Source: Linepithema humile (lineage: Eukaryota; Arthropoda; Insecta; Hymenoptera; Formicidae). From it: a stretch of 64,000 nucleotides of DNA. The notes under the pieces are model-generated. The model saw only the letters and a list, made by a program, of their open reading frames with translations, was not told where the DNA came from and made no database searches. The first letter of the stretch is position 1; each line of letters opens with the position of its first letter. Below, in pieces: positions 12,114 through 23,880 of the stretch. The stretch covers positions 15,128,001 through 15,192,000 of the forward strand of contig NC_090133.1 in NCBI RefSeq assembly GCF_040581485.1. The letters are read 5' to 3'. Position numbers and translations under genes: made by a program.

Positions 12114-12805
12114 AAACTAACGCCTGTGAGTTGAATTCAATAATCATACAAGATTTCTTCAATGTTTGCAGCTATCGAAAATCTGTAAAAACTAAATATT
12201 ATATCGACATATCTTTTAATCAATAAGTCGAAATATAATTGTAGAGTCAAAATATAATTGTAAAGTTAAAATGTTTGAACGAATTAAAAATTTATTTTAT
12301 TCTAAATTTATAATTATTTTTGATTAAAAGTATAAATTGCAGTAATGACACTATATAAAACTAAAACTTGAACACATTCAGAGTATCATGTAAACAAATG
12401 TATAAATAATGTATTAATTCTCTAAAGTATTACAAATATCTATGAAATTGTGCCATTTTATTATTTTAATATTACGCTTATGTAAAAATTTTTGTATTAC
12501 TCACTTATTACTATCAATGCTTGCATGTTGTTCAGTTTGCGATACATAATTTTGGATATGGAAGTAACACATTTATAGAGTTGCATATAATAATTTAATA
12601 TAATTAATAGTATAATTATTAGTGTAATTGGAGACTGAGTGCGGATACATGTGATAATAATTGTTATACTTAAAATACATATGCATGAAAAAAAGATGCC
12701 TTATTTAATTTTTTTATATAAAATTATTTAGTATGCCCCTAGTAAATAAAAAGTTTTTTAATTGAAAAATTGTGGCCGTTATATAAATTTAAGTAGCATT
12801 AAAGT
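12114..12805. other. AT-rich spacer, no gene seen
   Basis: This sequence lies between the BEL/Pao target duplication and the copia LTR. It has a short tandem near-repeat (aaatataattgtagagtc and variants) at about 12,231-12,272. I see no coding potential. Confidence 0.45.
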
Positions 12806-13030
12806 TCTTAAATATATATGAGGATTATTCCTTTATGATGCAGTTGAACAAACTGTACGTGTAGTGCTTGAGCAAAATAAGTATATTCGAATCAAACTTA
12901 TAAAATACTTTTACATACTTGCACGCAGTTTTCTTTCTCTATATCTAACATAACTAGAAAGAAAAACAAGAACGGATCTAGAGTCATAGAAAACGTAAAA
13001 CATAGCAATGGAATAACATTATTCTTTACA
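12806..13030 (-). repeat. Copia 3' LTR
   Basis: It matches 16,737-16,964 with scattered substitutions and one 4-base gap. The shared core starts tcttaaatatatatga on the plus strand and runs to the attcttt/attctta region at the right end. Confidence 0.8.
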
Positions 13031-13335
13031 CCCTCTCTTAATGTCATTCTCTAAAATCAACTTAAGATTTAAAGTAACATTTCACAAAATAACACAACTT
13101 ACTTAAAATAGCATTGTTCAACTTAAAATAATGATTTCTAATCTACTGATAATTTATAGTGCTTCATACTATGCCTTCTCTAACTATCTAAACTTAAACA
13201 TTTACGATTCTTACAAAATAAAACACTTGTTAAGCTTTTAGTTAATATCTATTTGTTGATCTTTACCATTAATATACTCCAATTGAATAGTTCTATTTTT
13301 AAAATTTTCACAAACAAACTTATATTTCAGATCTA

Positions 13336-14047
13336 CAGGGTGATTCAAAATAACCGTATGTCCTTAAAGGGGCATATTCCTGAGCGTATTCTGAGACAAC
13401 TTTTCCTTTGGCAAAAGTTTGTGCAGAGCTTAATTTTCAAGTTATAAAAGAAAATAATTAGCGTATCGTGAGTCGAGTACAAGAAACAAGCAGGGGCGTC
13501 GCAACTCACCGTTACACGTGAGTGTTTACGTGAGGCGCCTGCTACAATTAGCTGACACTCACGATACACAAATACGTATACGCATCTCTCTTTCTCTCTC
13601 TCTTTCTCCCGCGATGAGACAGATCCATATCGAGTAAAAGTTTTTCCACTTTCTTATGGTTCACGTCTCACGTTTTAAAACACAACACATTCACATACTT
13701 TGTTCACTCACTTCATCGATAAAACGAGGAATTTATTTAATGATCACTACTAATCACTTGATGCGTGAAAATTACTCGAAAAAAGAAACACGTGTTTTTC
13801 TATCTGAATAATTGTGTATCGTGAGTGTCAGCTGATTGTAGCAGGCGCCTCACGTAAACACCCGTGTGTAACGGTGAGTTGCGGCGCCCCTGCTTGTTTC
13901 TTGTACTCAACTCACGATACGCTAACTATTTTCTTTTATAATTTAAAAATTAAGCTCCGCACAAACTTTTGCCAAAGGAAAAGTTGTCTCAGAATACGCT
14001 CAGGAATATGTCTCTTTAAGGACATACGGTTATTTTGAATCACCCTG
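13336..14047. mobile_element. Tc1/mariner-type MITE, 712 bp
   Basis: Terminal inverted repeats of about 235 bp (13,336-13,571 and 13,815-14,047) begin CAGGGTGATTCAAAATAACC. The element is flanked by TA on both sides (13,334-13,335 and 14,048-14,049). There is no transposase; overlapping mirror-image frames in the arms are an effect of the inverted repeat. A related 381-bp element sits in the Polinton right TIR at 41,120-41,500. Confidence 0.88.
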
Positions 14048-14855
14048 TATATGTTTAACTCTTCGATTATTTTCCGAATTCTTAACTAAGAAGATACATG
14101 CTTGATTGTCCTCAAATATTATAATATTATCAGTCTTTATACTAAAATCTAATAACAACTTTTTAAACTAAAGTCCATCCACAACTGAATTACATAACGC
14201 TATAAGTTTAGCTTCAGTCGTTAATAATGCAATACAATTTTGTTTCTTAGCGGTCCAAGATACTATACTACCAAACACTTTAATTAAGTATCCAGACACT
14301 GATTTTCAATCATGTACATTTCCTCCCTAATCTGCATCTATATAACACACTAGTGGATGCTTCTCTTCTTCTCTAATATAAGCTAAACTTAGATCCTTTG
14401 TCCCTTTGAGATATCTTAATATTCTTATTGCAAACAGCAATTAGATTTGTTTTCCACTGCGTGCGGAAAGTCGCAAATAAACACAACTCCTCTTGTGATT
14501 ATTAAACAAAGAAATTAAAGTCTTTTATTTTATGTGCAATACTCTGGTATACAAGGAAAGGAAAGAATAAAACTCCCACTGTTTAATTAATGCATACGAT
14601 GCATTGTCGAAACTTAAAGATATTATACTAAAAACTATAAAATATATCAGAACAAACAAATGAACAAAAGGAAAGACTCAACAGAGCCATCTATACCATT
14701 GACTGAATAAACAACAGATAAGATATAATTGCTGAAATGATAACTAAATATTATTACAACAATTCTTTTGAGATGTTGCCACACGGCATCCGGATATTTA
14801 TCTTGATATCTATTAAAGTAGTTTACGGCAAAACTTAAATCTGGACGTGAACCTA

Positions 14856-15472
14856 CCCATACAGCACACAAAGATTGCATACACATTGCATCAATCTTTT
14901 ATCGCAATGTTGCAATATTGCAAATTCACTGCAAAATGTTGTTGCATCATTGCTGTGGGATTGCAGCAACGTTAAAATGTCCGCTTTTAGGAAGATTGTA
15001 ACAAAATATTACAGTAATATTGCAATGTAATGAATTTGCAATAATGCATTGTTATTGCAATCTTAGAATAATGTTGCATATATTTTTATTTATTCGGACA
15101 TTTATCTGTCCGATTTTTGAACAATTAGTTCAATATCTGAATTCCCAGTGTTGAGGTCGTATCAGAAAAATTAAACTGATAAAAATAATTACTATGTCTT
15201 TAATCTTACTAGCCACTCTTTGCAAGTTTCATATAATTATCATGACTAAAACTTAAATACGAGATAGATTTTGCAACGCGCGTCGCATAGCGGTAAACGA
15301 ACAAACTAGCGATTACCGAATATTGCTATTGCAATGTTATTGGAATGTTGCTGTCACATTCTCATGAAATATTACAATTACAGGTTGCAATAATGTCTCA
15401 ACAATATTACATTGCAATTTGCAAGATTGTAACATTGCTGCAATGTAATTGCAATGTTCTGTGCTGTATGGG
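14856..15472. mobile_element. MITE rich in TTGCAAT repeats, 617 bp
   Basis: The ends are CCCATACAGCACA on the left and its inverted form TGTGCTGTATGGG on the right, with TA on both sides (14,854-14,855 and 15,473-15,474). The interior is packed with degenerate attgcaat/gcaatgtt words on both sides. It interrupts the copia RT frame. No coding sequence is present. The superfamily is unclear; the TA duplication alone would fit Tc1/mariner or a PIF-like relative. Confidence 0.78.
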
Positions 15473-15814
15473 TAACATTAAATACATTAAGCAGCCTATT
15501 AATTTTTTTACTGGTTTATCTGTAGTTTTATCACTTTCAAATCCAGTTAAACCTAATTTAGATTCAATAAGTGTTACACACTGTTTGCAGTTTTCAAAAT
15601 CAAATTTTCTTAAAATTCCTAGCAAATATCGTTTTTGGTTAATTTTCAATATACCGTTTACTTTATCATACTCTATTTCTAATCCAAGAAAATTTTTACT
15701 TATAAAGCTACTTATAAAACATATACTATCTTCGCGAGTCTTATCCGTTTCGACATAATCTCCTTTTCTCATTTGTTGGTTGTAGTTGATTCGTCTAAGA
15801 TGTGATTGATTATT

Positions 15815-16648
15815 TCAACCTCGATGACCTCTTTTGTTAGTAGCATTCCCACGGTTCGTACTGCTTTAATTCACACCTCTCTCTTACCTCTAGTTCCCCG
15901 GAATGTATTTTCTTGAGTATTATTATAACTTGGTTGAATTTGAAATGTCTTTTTACAGTATTTCTTAATATGTCCACTCTCACCACAATTGTGACATTTT
16001 TTTATATTAGATATAAATGTAGCTTCCTTTATTGATTTATTTTGATCTCCATCATTTTCCTTTCTCTTCTCAGACTCTATTCTTAATTTTGTCTTTACAT
16101 AATTTAAGTCCAACGTCTCGACTGTCGCGTTTTCAAGGACAGTTACCACTGTCTCATATGATTTTGGTAATGCGAGAAGCAAATCAGTGTAAAAAGCATC
16201 CTCTTCTTTTATATCAGCACCTGACAATTTTAGCTGACATAAAACACGGTCAAATTTTAATAAAAAGTTTTCTAACTTTTCTTCTTCACTCATTTTCATC
16301 GACATTAATTTCCTTCTAAGAAATATTTTTCAGACAAACCCTTTTTTTCATATACCTCTTGTAAACTTATCCACATATCATATGCTGTTTCTTTATCTCT
16401 AATAATATCTATTTGCGTATCATCAATACATTGTACAAGTATAGATTTGCATTTATTTTCCTTCTTTTTGGCTTCTTCTTTCTGCTTCAATGTATCATAA
16501 TTTTCATCACTGTATTTAACGAGTATCATATCTTCTACATTGAGTTCTGTCAATATTGTTTTAACTCGAAATTTCCAGGTAATTTCATAATTATTGCCAC
16601 TTAATGGATCAATGTTATAACTGTTATTCTTATTTTGCCATTTTTAAA
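15815..16648 (-). pseudogene. Copia Gag
   Basis: The minus-strand frame from about 16,640 reads YNIDPLSGNNYEITWKFRVK, typical of the N-terminus of copia Gag. It continues through 16,553-16,305 and, after a frame change near 16,305, through 16,305-15,871, ending with one CCHC zinc knuckle (CHNCGESGHIKKYC) and an Asn/Gly/Arg-rich tail. Gag forms the particle that packages element RNA. The only nearby ATG (about 16,648) is out of phase by one base, and there is a second frame change, so the copy is inactive. Confidence 0.82.
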
Positions 16649-16722
16649 ACGAGCCAGAAGTAATACAAAGGAAAAATATAACCTTATTTTAAAGCCAATT
16701 GTCTCACTTAATTATTGCAATC

Positions 16723-16736
16723 CTGGGCCCATAACC
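16723..16736 (-). promoter_or_regulatory. Copia primer-binding site, internal tRNA-iMet type
   Basis: The plus strand reads CTGGGCCCATAACC directly beside the 5' LTR. This is the anticodon-arm sequence of initiator tRNA-Met, so the minus-strand element carries its complement. Drosophila copia is known to prime from a half-molecule of tRNA-iMet at the same internal site. Confidence 0.85.
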
Positions 16737-16964
16737 TCTTAAATATATATGATGATTATTCCTTTATGATGCAGTTAAACAAAGTGTACGTGTAGTGCTT
16801 GAGCAAAATAAGTATATTTGAATCAAACTTATAAAATACTTTTACATACTTGCACGCGGTTTTCTTTCTCTATATCTAACAGCATAACTAGAGAGAAAAA
16901 CAAAAACGGATTTAGAGTAACAGAAAACATAAAACATAGCAATAGAATGACATTATTCTTAACA
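16737..16964 (-). repeat. Copia 5' LTR
   Basis: Partner of 12,806-13,030; read on the minus strand it starts TGTTAAGAATAATG. Confidence 0.8.
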
Positions 16965-17810
16965 CAATTCATTCTTTAAAAAAATAATTAAAAAGAAGCA
17001 TTCATCTTCGTGTATTTGTGTATAAATTTTCAATGTTATGCTTATGAATTGTCAATCTTTGAATAGTTATAAGTTAATGAAGAAAGTTGTACAACAATTC
17101 TGTTTAGATTGTTTTAAAACATAATCTTAACTTTCACTCTTAAAAAATAATCTCAACTCTATAATTGGATTTTTCTCAAAGATGTCTTTGCTCAATAAAG
17201 CAATATTAAATTTGAATAAACAATTTTAAACATCAAACTTTAAGCTCTATATTTGTACAAATATTTGTACAAATTTGCGTAACATAAAAAATTTGTACAA
17301 CTACTTTGAATTGTTCAAATTTATAAATTTTTTAGATTTAAATCCTTTTTATAATTTTTACTTAATTTAATTTTATAATTTTTTCTTTTAATAATTTTTG
17401 TAATGTGAAACCGTTGATTTGATTCAATCAAGCTGATATTTGCAATAATTTTTACTACATTAATTAAACTATTTATTCAATAGTTATATACAAATTAAAT
17501 ACTGCAGACTATATGAAACCGATATATTAAAAAAAAAAATTGTGTTAATTTTAGGAAAAAAGATTATATTTTTATTTGTGACTTGAAATAAATAATTTCT
17601 GCTTATATTATTTCTAACATATACATAGTTTAAAGAAACAATTATATATTAACGTTGTGTTTGATAAAATCCTATAAAACTAAATGTATAGATTTTGTGT
17701 ATATATAGTGTATATATTGTGTATAAATATTGTATTTAAAATTGCATATTAACTTCTACGTTCTAGTATGGATATTTTAAACAGATGTCATATTATTATA
17801 ACCTATTATA
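16965..17810. other. Very AT-rich spacer, no gene seen
   Basis: This is long-run A/T sequence with no open frame of note and no clear repeat structure. It separates the copia remnant from the Penelope-like element. Confidence 0.5.
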
Positions 17811-18481
17811 TTAAAATAATATTCTTGAAAACAACAAGCTGATAGAGCAGGAGCTAGTTATAATTGCTCAAATTTTCCTTTTATTATAAAATTACAAAGT
17901 CACAGACGTTTCGGCCTAAAGGACGTGGCCATCTTCAGTGTAACAAATTAATATGTCGTCGTTAGTCGGAAAACGTAGACAAGATAGTCAGAATAATTTA
18001 GGTAACGCATCCTGTTAATGTGAAAACGAACAAAAGTTAAGAACGTTCTCCAAACACGAAAATAACGAACAACAGATTTTAGAAAATTAATTATGTATAA
18101 ATACCTTTTTTTTGACATGGATAGTACATTTTTTCATATTAAACTTTTGTGAAGCCATAGATCATCTAACTTGCAAATAGAAAAAGAAATAGGTCAGAGA
18201 TTACTAAAAAATTTTTTTAGGAAAGGAAATTGACTCAGTTAAGAAAATGTAAAAAAACATAATAAATAAAAACAAATTAGATTAAAATTAAGGTTAAAAA
18301 TTAAAAGAAAAAACAAAACTAAACCGAAAAATAAATTAGTTTCAAAAAAGATATATACCTTAGGAGATCCGTTAGAAATATGTATCAAATAAATAAAATA
18401 AGACATGCGTCGGCAGTGAGCCAGGCTTGACTGGCAAAATGTAGGAAAGAAAAAGGAGAGGGGATAGATTATAGAAAAATT

Positions 18482-18937
18482 TTAAAGGGTGGGGAATTTC
18501 TTAAGGATTGGAAGATATGTGTCAGGTAATAATTCCGTGTCCTCCTGTTTATTCAGTCCTGTACTCTGTCTTTTTATATGTAGCATTTCGGAAGTTAATC
18601 TTTTACTATAACACTCTCTGTCTAGTATGTCAACTTTGTCCCATTTGAAGTCATGATTGAAATCCTTTCTGTGGCAAGAAATTACTGAGGGGAAACCTGA
18701 TTTTTTATTGATATCCGTTCTGTGTTCTTTTATTCTAGTCCGTAATTGTCTTTTTGTCTGTCCTACGTACGTGGCGTCACAGTCTTGACAAGAAATCTTA
18801 TAAACAATATCACACTGGTTCATCCTGTCTAAAGAGTCCTTTCCAGTTTTTATGATTTTGTTTAATTTGTTGTTGTATGAAAAGGCCAACATACAGTCAT
18901 TTATTTTTGAAAATTGAAAAAATTGTTTAGATAAATT
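18482..18937 (-). pseudogene. GIY-YIG endonuclease domain of Penelope-like element
   Basis: The frame shows VYKISCQDCDATYVGQT, then RTRIKEHRTDI, then a His-rich segment (ISCHRKDFNHDF), which fits the GIY-YIG nuclease used by Penelope-like elements to nick the target; VYKI and TYVGQT are the variant GIY and YIG motifs. It is in the same frame as the RT segment above it but separated by a stop at about 18,938. The C-terminus is at 18,482. Confidence 0.82.
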
Positions 18938-20560
18938 TTAAACATACGGGATCGTAAAAATTTTCCTTTTTTTATTATTATTATCGTTGTTCTTATCGTC
19001 ATTTTTGTTAAAATTTTTGTGTATGTGAAAATTAATTCTGTTTCTAATATTTGAGAAAATAAAATCTAGTGGATAACTATTGTTTAACAGAATTGTTATT
19101 ATGTTTTCAAAATTTTTTTGATGAAAACGTGGATGTGAGAGCCATAGGACACTATCGACCATGCCAAAGATGACACCTTTTTTATGAGATAAAGGATGGT
19201 GTGAGTGAAAATTTAAGTATTTTCCCGAGTATGTTTTTTTGTGAAAAATGTCCAGTATAATCTTTGAGTTGTCATTTATAATTAACACATTGAGAAAATT
19301 TATCCGATTATTACTGCTAACTTCCAGTGTGAATTGCAACCTGGGATGTATGGAATTGAAGATCGTAGTGGTTTCATTTAGTAAATTATATGGGACTGCA
19401 ATAAGGATGTCGTCAACATATCTATAATAAAACGAAAGTGTGCATGATAAACGTTCCATGGCTTGACATTCCAGATCTTGTAAAATAATGTCCGCTATGA
19501 TGGGGGATAAGGGAGAGCCCATTGGTGTACCAAAAATCTGTTTGTAAATTTTATTGTTAAAACTAAAGAACGTAGAATTTAAGACTAGAGTGATACCCAT
19601 AACCAATTCATTAAGTGGAAGTATGACCCCTTATCTGATTCCACCGTTTCTCAATGCTATTACCTGTATTTTCAATAGGTACGTTAGTAAATAAAGATAC
19701 CACATCTAAAAAGGCGATGCAAATATCTGGATTAATAAGTTTTCCGTTTAATTTTTTAACCAAACTGAAACTGTTTTTTATATGGCTGTCTGGTTTGTTT
19801 ATACTATTGTAAAGTAATTTGTGTATGTATTTAGCTAAATTGTATAGAGGACTGTTAATGGAAGAAACTATCAATCTGAGTGGATAACCCGTTTTGTGAA
19901 TCTTTGGTAAACCATAAGCTCTGGGCAAAATCCCGTCTGTTTTTAATAAATGGAAATATGTATGTTTTTCAATATAGCCTCTACCTTTCCATCTTGAAAG
20001 TAGAGAACGTACGCTTTCAGTTAACTTTCTGGTTGGATCCCTCTCAATTATCTGATAAGGGTTTGTGTCGGAAAGAATATCTTCCATTTTGTTTACATAG
20101 TCGTTTTTATTTAATGCAACTGTGACGTTTCTCTTATCAGCTTTTGTAAAGATCATATCTGGGTTTTCGTTGACAAATTTTTTTGTTCTTTTGAACCAAG
20201 ATCCCACCAGAAAGTCATTGTTATTACAAGAGACAATGAAGTTATTAATAATCGAAGCGGCTTTATTCCTCACAGAACACTGAGTCTCTTTATCAAACTT
20301 TTCTATGCTCCTTTCTATGTTTTTGATAAATTCAAAAGAAATCAGTCTTTTGTTAGTTATAGGTAAATTAAATCTATCACCCAATTGCTATAACAGAATT
20401 ACTTCTTTTGGGATAGTAACACTTGAAATATTGAGAAACCAGTTTTCGTGTATTCTTTCAAACTCATTACTGAACTCGAATCTCTCTGGTGTGATGTTTA
20501 TGGTAACATTTTCTTTATGCAATTATCCGATTTTGACAAAACCCATGCTTCAGCAAGAGG
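18938..20560 (-). pseudogene. Reverse transcriptase of Penelope-like element
   Basis: The upper part (20,384-19,611) holds the fingers region (TKADKRNVTVALNKNDYVNK and YGLPKIHKTGYPLRLIVS) and FLDVVSLFTNVPI, which carries the first catalytic Asp. After a frame change near 19,610, the lower part has FGTPMGSPLSPIIADI and YRYVDDILIAV (YVDD codons at 19,409-19,420). Conserved sequence continues upstream of 20,384 past a stop, to at least about 20,560 (HENWFLNISSVTIPKE). The enzyme copies element RNA at the nicked target. Confidence 0.87.
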
Positions 20561-21396
20561 ATCATCCGTTTTTGTCTTATAAAAGGAATAATTGACAGAC
20601 TTTTAGACTTCTTTTCCTTGTTCTGCAAAGCAACAAGCCACTCGATCTTTCAATCTTGAACTCTAATATTCTTGTATAATAGTCTCGACATTCGTCTCTC
20701 TTGACTAGTGAAAAATTCGCAAGTTAGATTCATCGGTAACGTATTAGAGATTTGTTTAAATTTGTCGTAAACTACATTTCTTAAGTACCGTAAGCAGAGA
20801 GGCGTCGCTCAACTCTAATCGTATAATTTTGTTAGTTACATCTTTGTTTATGTTCGTTAATCTTTTGAGCGAGTTTACATGGTAAAGATGTAAATGTTTT
20901 GTAATAGACCATTTAAGATGCGGTATGATATAACGAATACATTTCTTCAAAAACAGAATGCGAGATCTTACTTTTACTATTAAAAATCTGTTGTTCGTTA
21001 TTTTCGTGTTTGGAGAACGTTCTTAACTCGTTTTGTTCGTTTTCACATTAACAGGATGCGTTACCTAAATTATTCTGACTATCTTGTCAACGTTTTCCGA
21101 CTAACGACGACATATTAATTTGTTACACTAAAGATGGCCACGTCCTTTAGGCCGAAACGTCTGTAACTTTGTAATTTTATAATAAAAGGAAAATTTGAGC
21201 AATTATAACTAGCTCCTGCTCTATCAGCTTGTTGTTTTCAAGAATATTATTTTAATAAGAAAAAGAGCTATATTTTTATACTATTGTATTTCTATTATAT
21301 TAATTTTATGGAAATTCTTAATACTTTAATTTTTTTTAAACTATATGTAAGAAAAAAATATAAAGCAATATAAATAATTATTTTTTATATAGAATA

Positions 21397-21746
21397 TGTA
21401 TAGAACCGTATGGGCATAGGTCCAGATACAGCTGCGAAGCGAGCGCCTGAGCCGTCGCGCAAGCGTATTAAAATTTGAGAAAAATCCTCAAGAGGGGAAC
21501 GATGGTCTCATTATAAAAAGCGAGAGATTATCGAAAACTGCAGTCATTTTTGTAAGACTTACAGTCAATCAGATCTCTATTAGCGTCAATTTGAGTCTTA
21601 CAGATTCACATAGTTATTCAGACAGATAGTGGAATTCACGTAGTTGTAATAAGTGTTAAAGTAAAGTAAGATCAAAATCAATCACATCGTTCTACTTATT
21701 TACCACGACCAACATATTTCTCAAACTATTCGTCTGAAATCCAACA
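21397..21746 (+). repeat. Probable 5' LTR of second BEL/Pao element
   Basis: The right edge is inferred from the primer-binding site 4 bases downstream and the ...CCAACA ending. The left edge (TGTATAGAACC) is a guess from the TG rule, because the 3' LTR is not in the window. A TATAAAAAG string at about 21,514 is a candidate promoter element. Confidence 0.5.
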
Positions 21747-21750
21747 TTTA

Positions 21751-21768
21751 TGGTCCTTCGAGCCGGAT
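21751..21768 (+). promoter_or_regulatory. Primer-binding site, tRNA-Tyr type
   Basis: The site reads TGGTCCTTCGAGCCGGAT, identical to the site of the first BEL/Pao element and complementary to the 3' end of tRNA-Tyr. Confidence 0.85.
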
Positions 21769-22012
21769 CCGCGCGTACAAGAGTCGGTGAAACAATTTCT
21801 GGTTCGGTCCGGGCGGGTTCGAGAACTAAATCAGCATTTTAATCAATTCGAAACTGAGTCGTGCATGCAATCGGTCAGTACGTTCAATTAGCTGTATCGG
21901 TTAACGGCAACGTTGTTTGTGTTTATCGTTACAAAGACAATTTAAAGATTCAAGTTCAACGGCTATAGGCAGGCTATTAGCGTGAAAAAAGGTACAATAA
22001 TTAGCAAGCAGA

Positions 22013-23880
22013 ATGAGTGTCGAACAATTGAGAAGGCAAAGAGGAGCAATTAAGGCAAAGCTAACAGCGACAAGAAATTTCGTGAATAGAGTAAGCGAAG
22101 ATTTGAATACTACCACGAAGGAAGAAATTGAGTCACGTATTCAAGCCTTGGAAGAGGCATGCGTTAAATTTCAGGCCATCTCGCAACAATTACTGAATGT
22201 GGTATCCGACGAAGAATACGAACATCGAGATGCGTCGGAAGAGACAGAGTTCGACGATCGATACTTTGCGATAAGAGCATCGTTATTGCAATGCCTCGAA
22301 AAATTAAAACCATCATCCCCAGTAACAATTAATAATGACGAAGGTCAAATGGGCAATGTTACGCTGGCTCAAGTTTTGGAGCAGCAAGTAATGCTCATGC
22401 AACGTCTATCTGAGCGTTCAAACGACTGCAACGGCAACGATATGTTGCAGCGGATAATAGAGCAGCAGGGTCAGATGCTCGACCGGTTGAGCTCACAATC
22501 CGGAACGCCGCGAGAATCGCAAGTAAAGCTGCCGATTATCAAACTACCGACATTCAACGGAAACATCGAGGAATGGAAAAGGTATGCCGACACATTTAAA
22601 ACACTAATCCACGACAGCGATTTGTCGAATGTGCAAAAGCATCAATATCTGGTAGGCTCATTAAGCGGTCCAGCTGCACGGGTGATCGAGTCGATCGAGA
22701 TATCGGATCAGAATTACGCGATCGCGTGGGAATTGGTGAAAAAACGTTACGAAGACGAGAAGGCTATTCGCAAGCGACACGTTCAATGTCTGTTCGAGCT
22801 ACCGCGAGTGCATCGAGAGTCAGCGGGAGCGATTCGGGAACTTGTGGATCACGTTCAAAGACATTTACGAGTCTTAAACTCGATGAAGAGTCCCACGGAA
22901 TCTTGGGGAGAATTGATTATTTATTTGATCGAGAAAAATTTGGATAGCGTCACGAGGAGACGTTGGGAGGAACACGCCGAAAATCTAGAAAATTTATCGA
23001 CAAACGCAATATTAGAATTTCTGCAACGCCGATGTTAAGTTTTGGAACGCGTATCTCTGAGTGAAAATTCGGGAGATAGCACGAATAAGATAAAATTCAA
23101 TTACGAAAGACATGACGGTAAACAGAAGCAGTCGTTTTCTTCGAAATCGCAAATAAAAACATTGTTATCGACTAACGTTCAAGGAGGACGATGTTACTTG
23201 TGCCAAGGCCAGCATCTTATTTATTGCTGCGACCAATTTTTGAATTCATCGGTTGAAGATAGAATTCAGACAATTATGCGCCTAAAGCTGTGCATCAATT
23301 GTCTTCGCAATGATCATTTCGTGGCGAATTGCAAGTCAGGCTCGTGTCGAGAATGCGGAGGACGACACAATACCTTGTGTCATCAATCAAGGGAAGCAGC
23401 CAACTCAATAAAAAATTTGAGGAAAGGGTCAATCAATGCTCCTGTGGAAACAACAAGGAATGCGAATTCATCGACGGAGTCAATGCGAGAGGCAGCGGCA
23501 TCTTCTGCCCAAGCATCGAGCGGACTGTCGGTGCATCATGCGCGGGGAGAAACGAGGCGGAAGCACGTCCTGATGTCAACAGCAATAGTAAACGCTAAGG
23601 GAAGTAATAATTACAATTGTCAATTAAGAGTTCTATTGGATAGCGCGAGCGAAACTAATTTCATAACTTTGGCCGCATGTAAAAAACTTGGCTTAAAATT
23701 AAACAATGTTCACGAATCCATTAACGGTTTGGGCGATATGAATTGTACAATTAAACACGGTTGTCAAGTACAGTTAAAATCGCGAGTCTCAGAATACAAG
23801 CTAAATCTCGATTGCTTAGTCGTTCCGAGAATAACGCGAGAATTACCATCGGTGTCTATTTTAGTTTCTAAATTGTCAGT
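22013..23880 (+). pseudogene. BEL/Pao gag and protease, truncated
   Basis: The frame opens at an ATG at 22,013 (MSVEQLRRQRGAIKAKL). It runs through a helical N-terminus and the DUF1759-like Gag core (KLPIIKLPTFNGNIEEW), meets a single in-frame TAA at 23,036-23,038, and continues in the same frame through two zinc knuckles (CINCLRNDHFVANC, then CRECGGRHNTLC) and an aspartic protease (RVLLDSASETNFITLAACK). It is cut at 23,880 by the Polinton end, inside the protease. It differs clearly from the 5,462-12,108 element, so it is a separate family. Confidence 0.9.

Larger units (their letters stand above)
13040..15800 (-). pseudogene. Copia late RT and RNase H, broken
   Basis: Read on the minus strand, 15,772-15,475 encodes the end of a copia reverse transcriptase (FISKNFLGLEIEYD ... 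KLIGCLMYLML). The frame resumes after the MITE at 14,853 with SRPDLSFAVNYFNRYQDK, then the RNase H region at about 14,420-14,160 (ILRYLKGTKDLSLAYI, then SIVSWTAKKQNCIALLTTEA). The last part, at about 13,330-13,200, reads KFVCENFKNRTIQLEYING and ends near DILTKSL. Several stops and shifts show it is dead. Without each MITE and one TA, the copia frame would run straight across both insertion sites. Confidence 0.8.
12806..16964 (-). mobile_element. Ty1/copia LTR retrotransposon remnant with two MITE insertions
   Basis: Direct repeats of about 225 bp at 12,806-13,030 and 16,737-16,964 are the LTRs of a minus-strand element. Inside are a copia-type gag with one CCHC knuckle, the end of the reverse transcriptase and the RNase H domain. 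Protease, integrase and most of RT are missing: the gag end at about 15,800 runs almost directly into late RT at about 15,770, so this is an internally deleted copy. Two MITEs (13,336-14,047 and 14,856-15,472) sit inside RNase H and late RT. I could not find a matching target duplication. Confidence 0.85.
17811..21254 (-). mobile_element. Penelope-like element with inverted terminal repeats
   Basis: About 270-bp repeats at 17,811-18,078 and 20,981-21,254 are reverse complements (starting ttaaaataatattcttg). They bracket a minus-strand reverse transcriptase followed by a GIY-YIG endonuclease, the diagnostic order of Penelope-like elements. Inverted rather than direct terminal repeats are known for this group. 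The coding region has one frame change near 19,610, a stop near 18,938 and another near 20,388, so it is inactive. Confidence 0.88.
21397..23880 (+). mobile_element. Second BEL/Pao element, 5' part only
   Basis: The element has a likely LTR, a tRNA-Tyr primer site, gag and the aspartic protease. It then stops abruptly where the Polinton TIR begins at 23,881. The missing pol, integrase and 3' LTR do not reappear on the other side of the Polinton. Confidence 0.88.

Noticed and set aside
13253..14038. Pairs of 74-residue frames in the 13.3-14.0 kb region
   Set aside because: They are the two arms of a MITE read in opposite directions, not genes.
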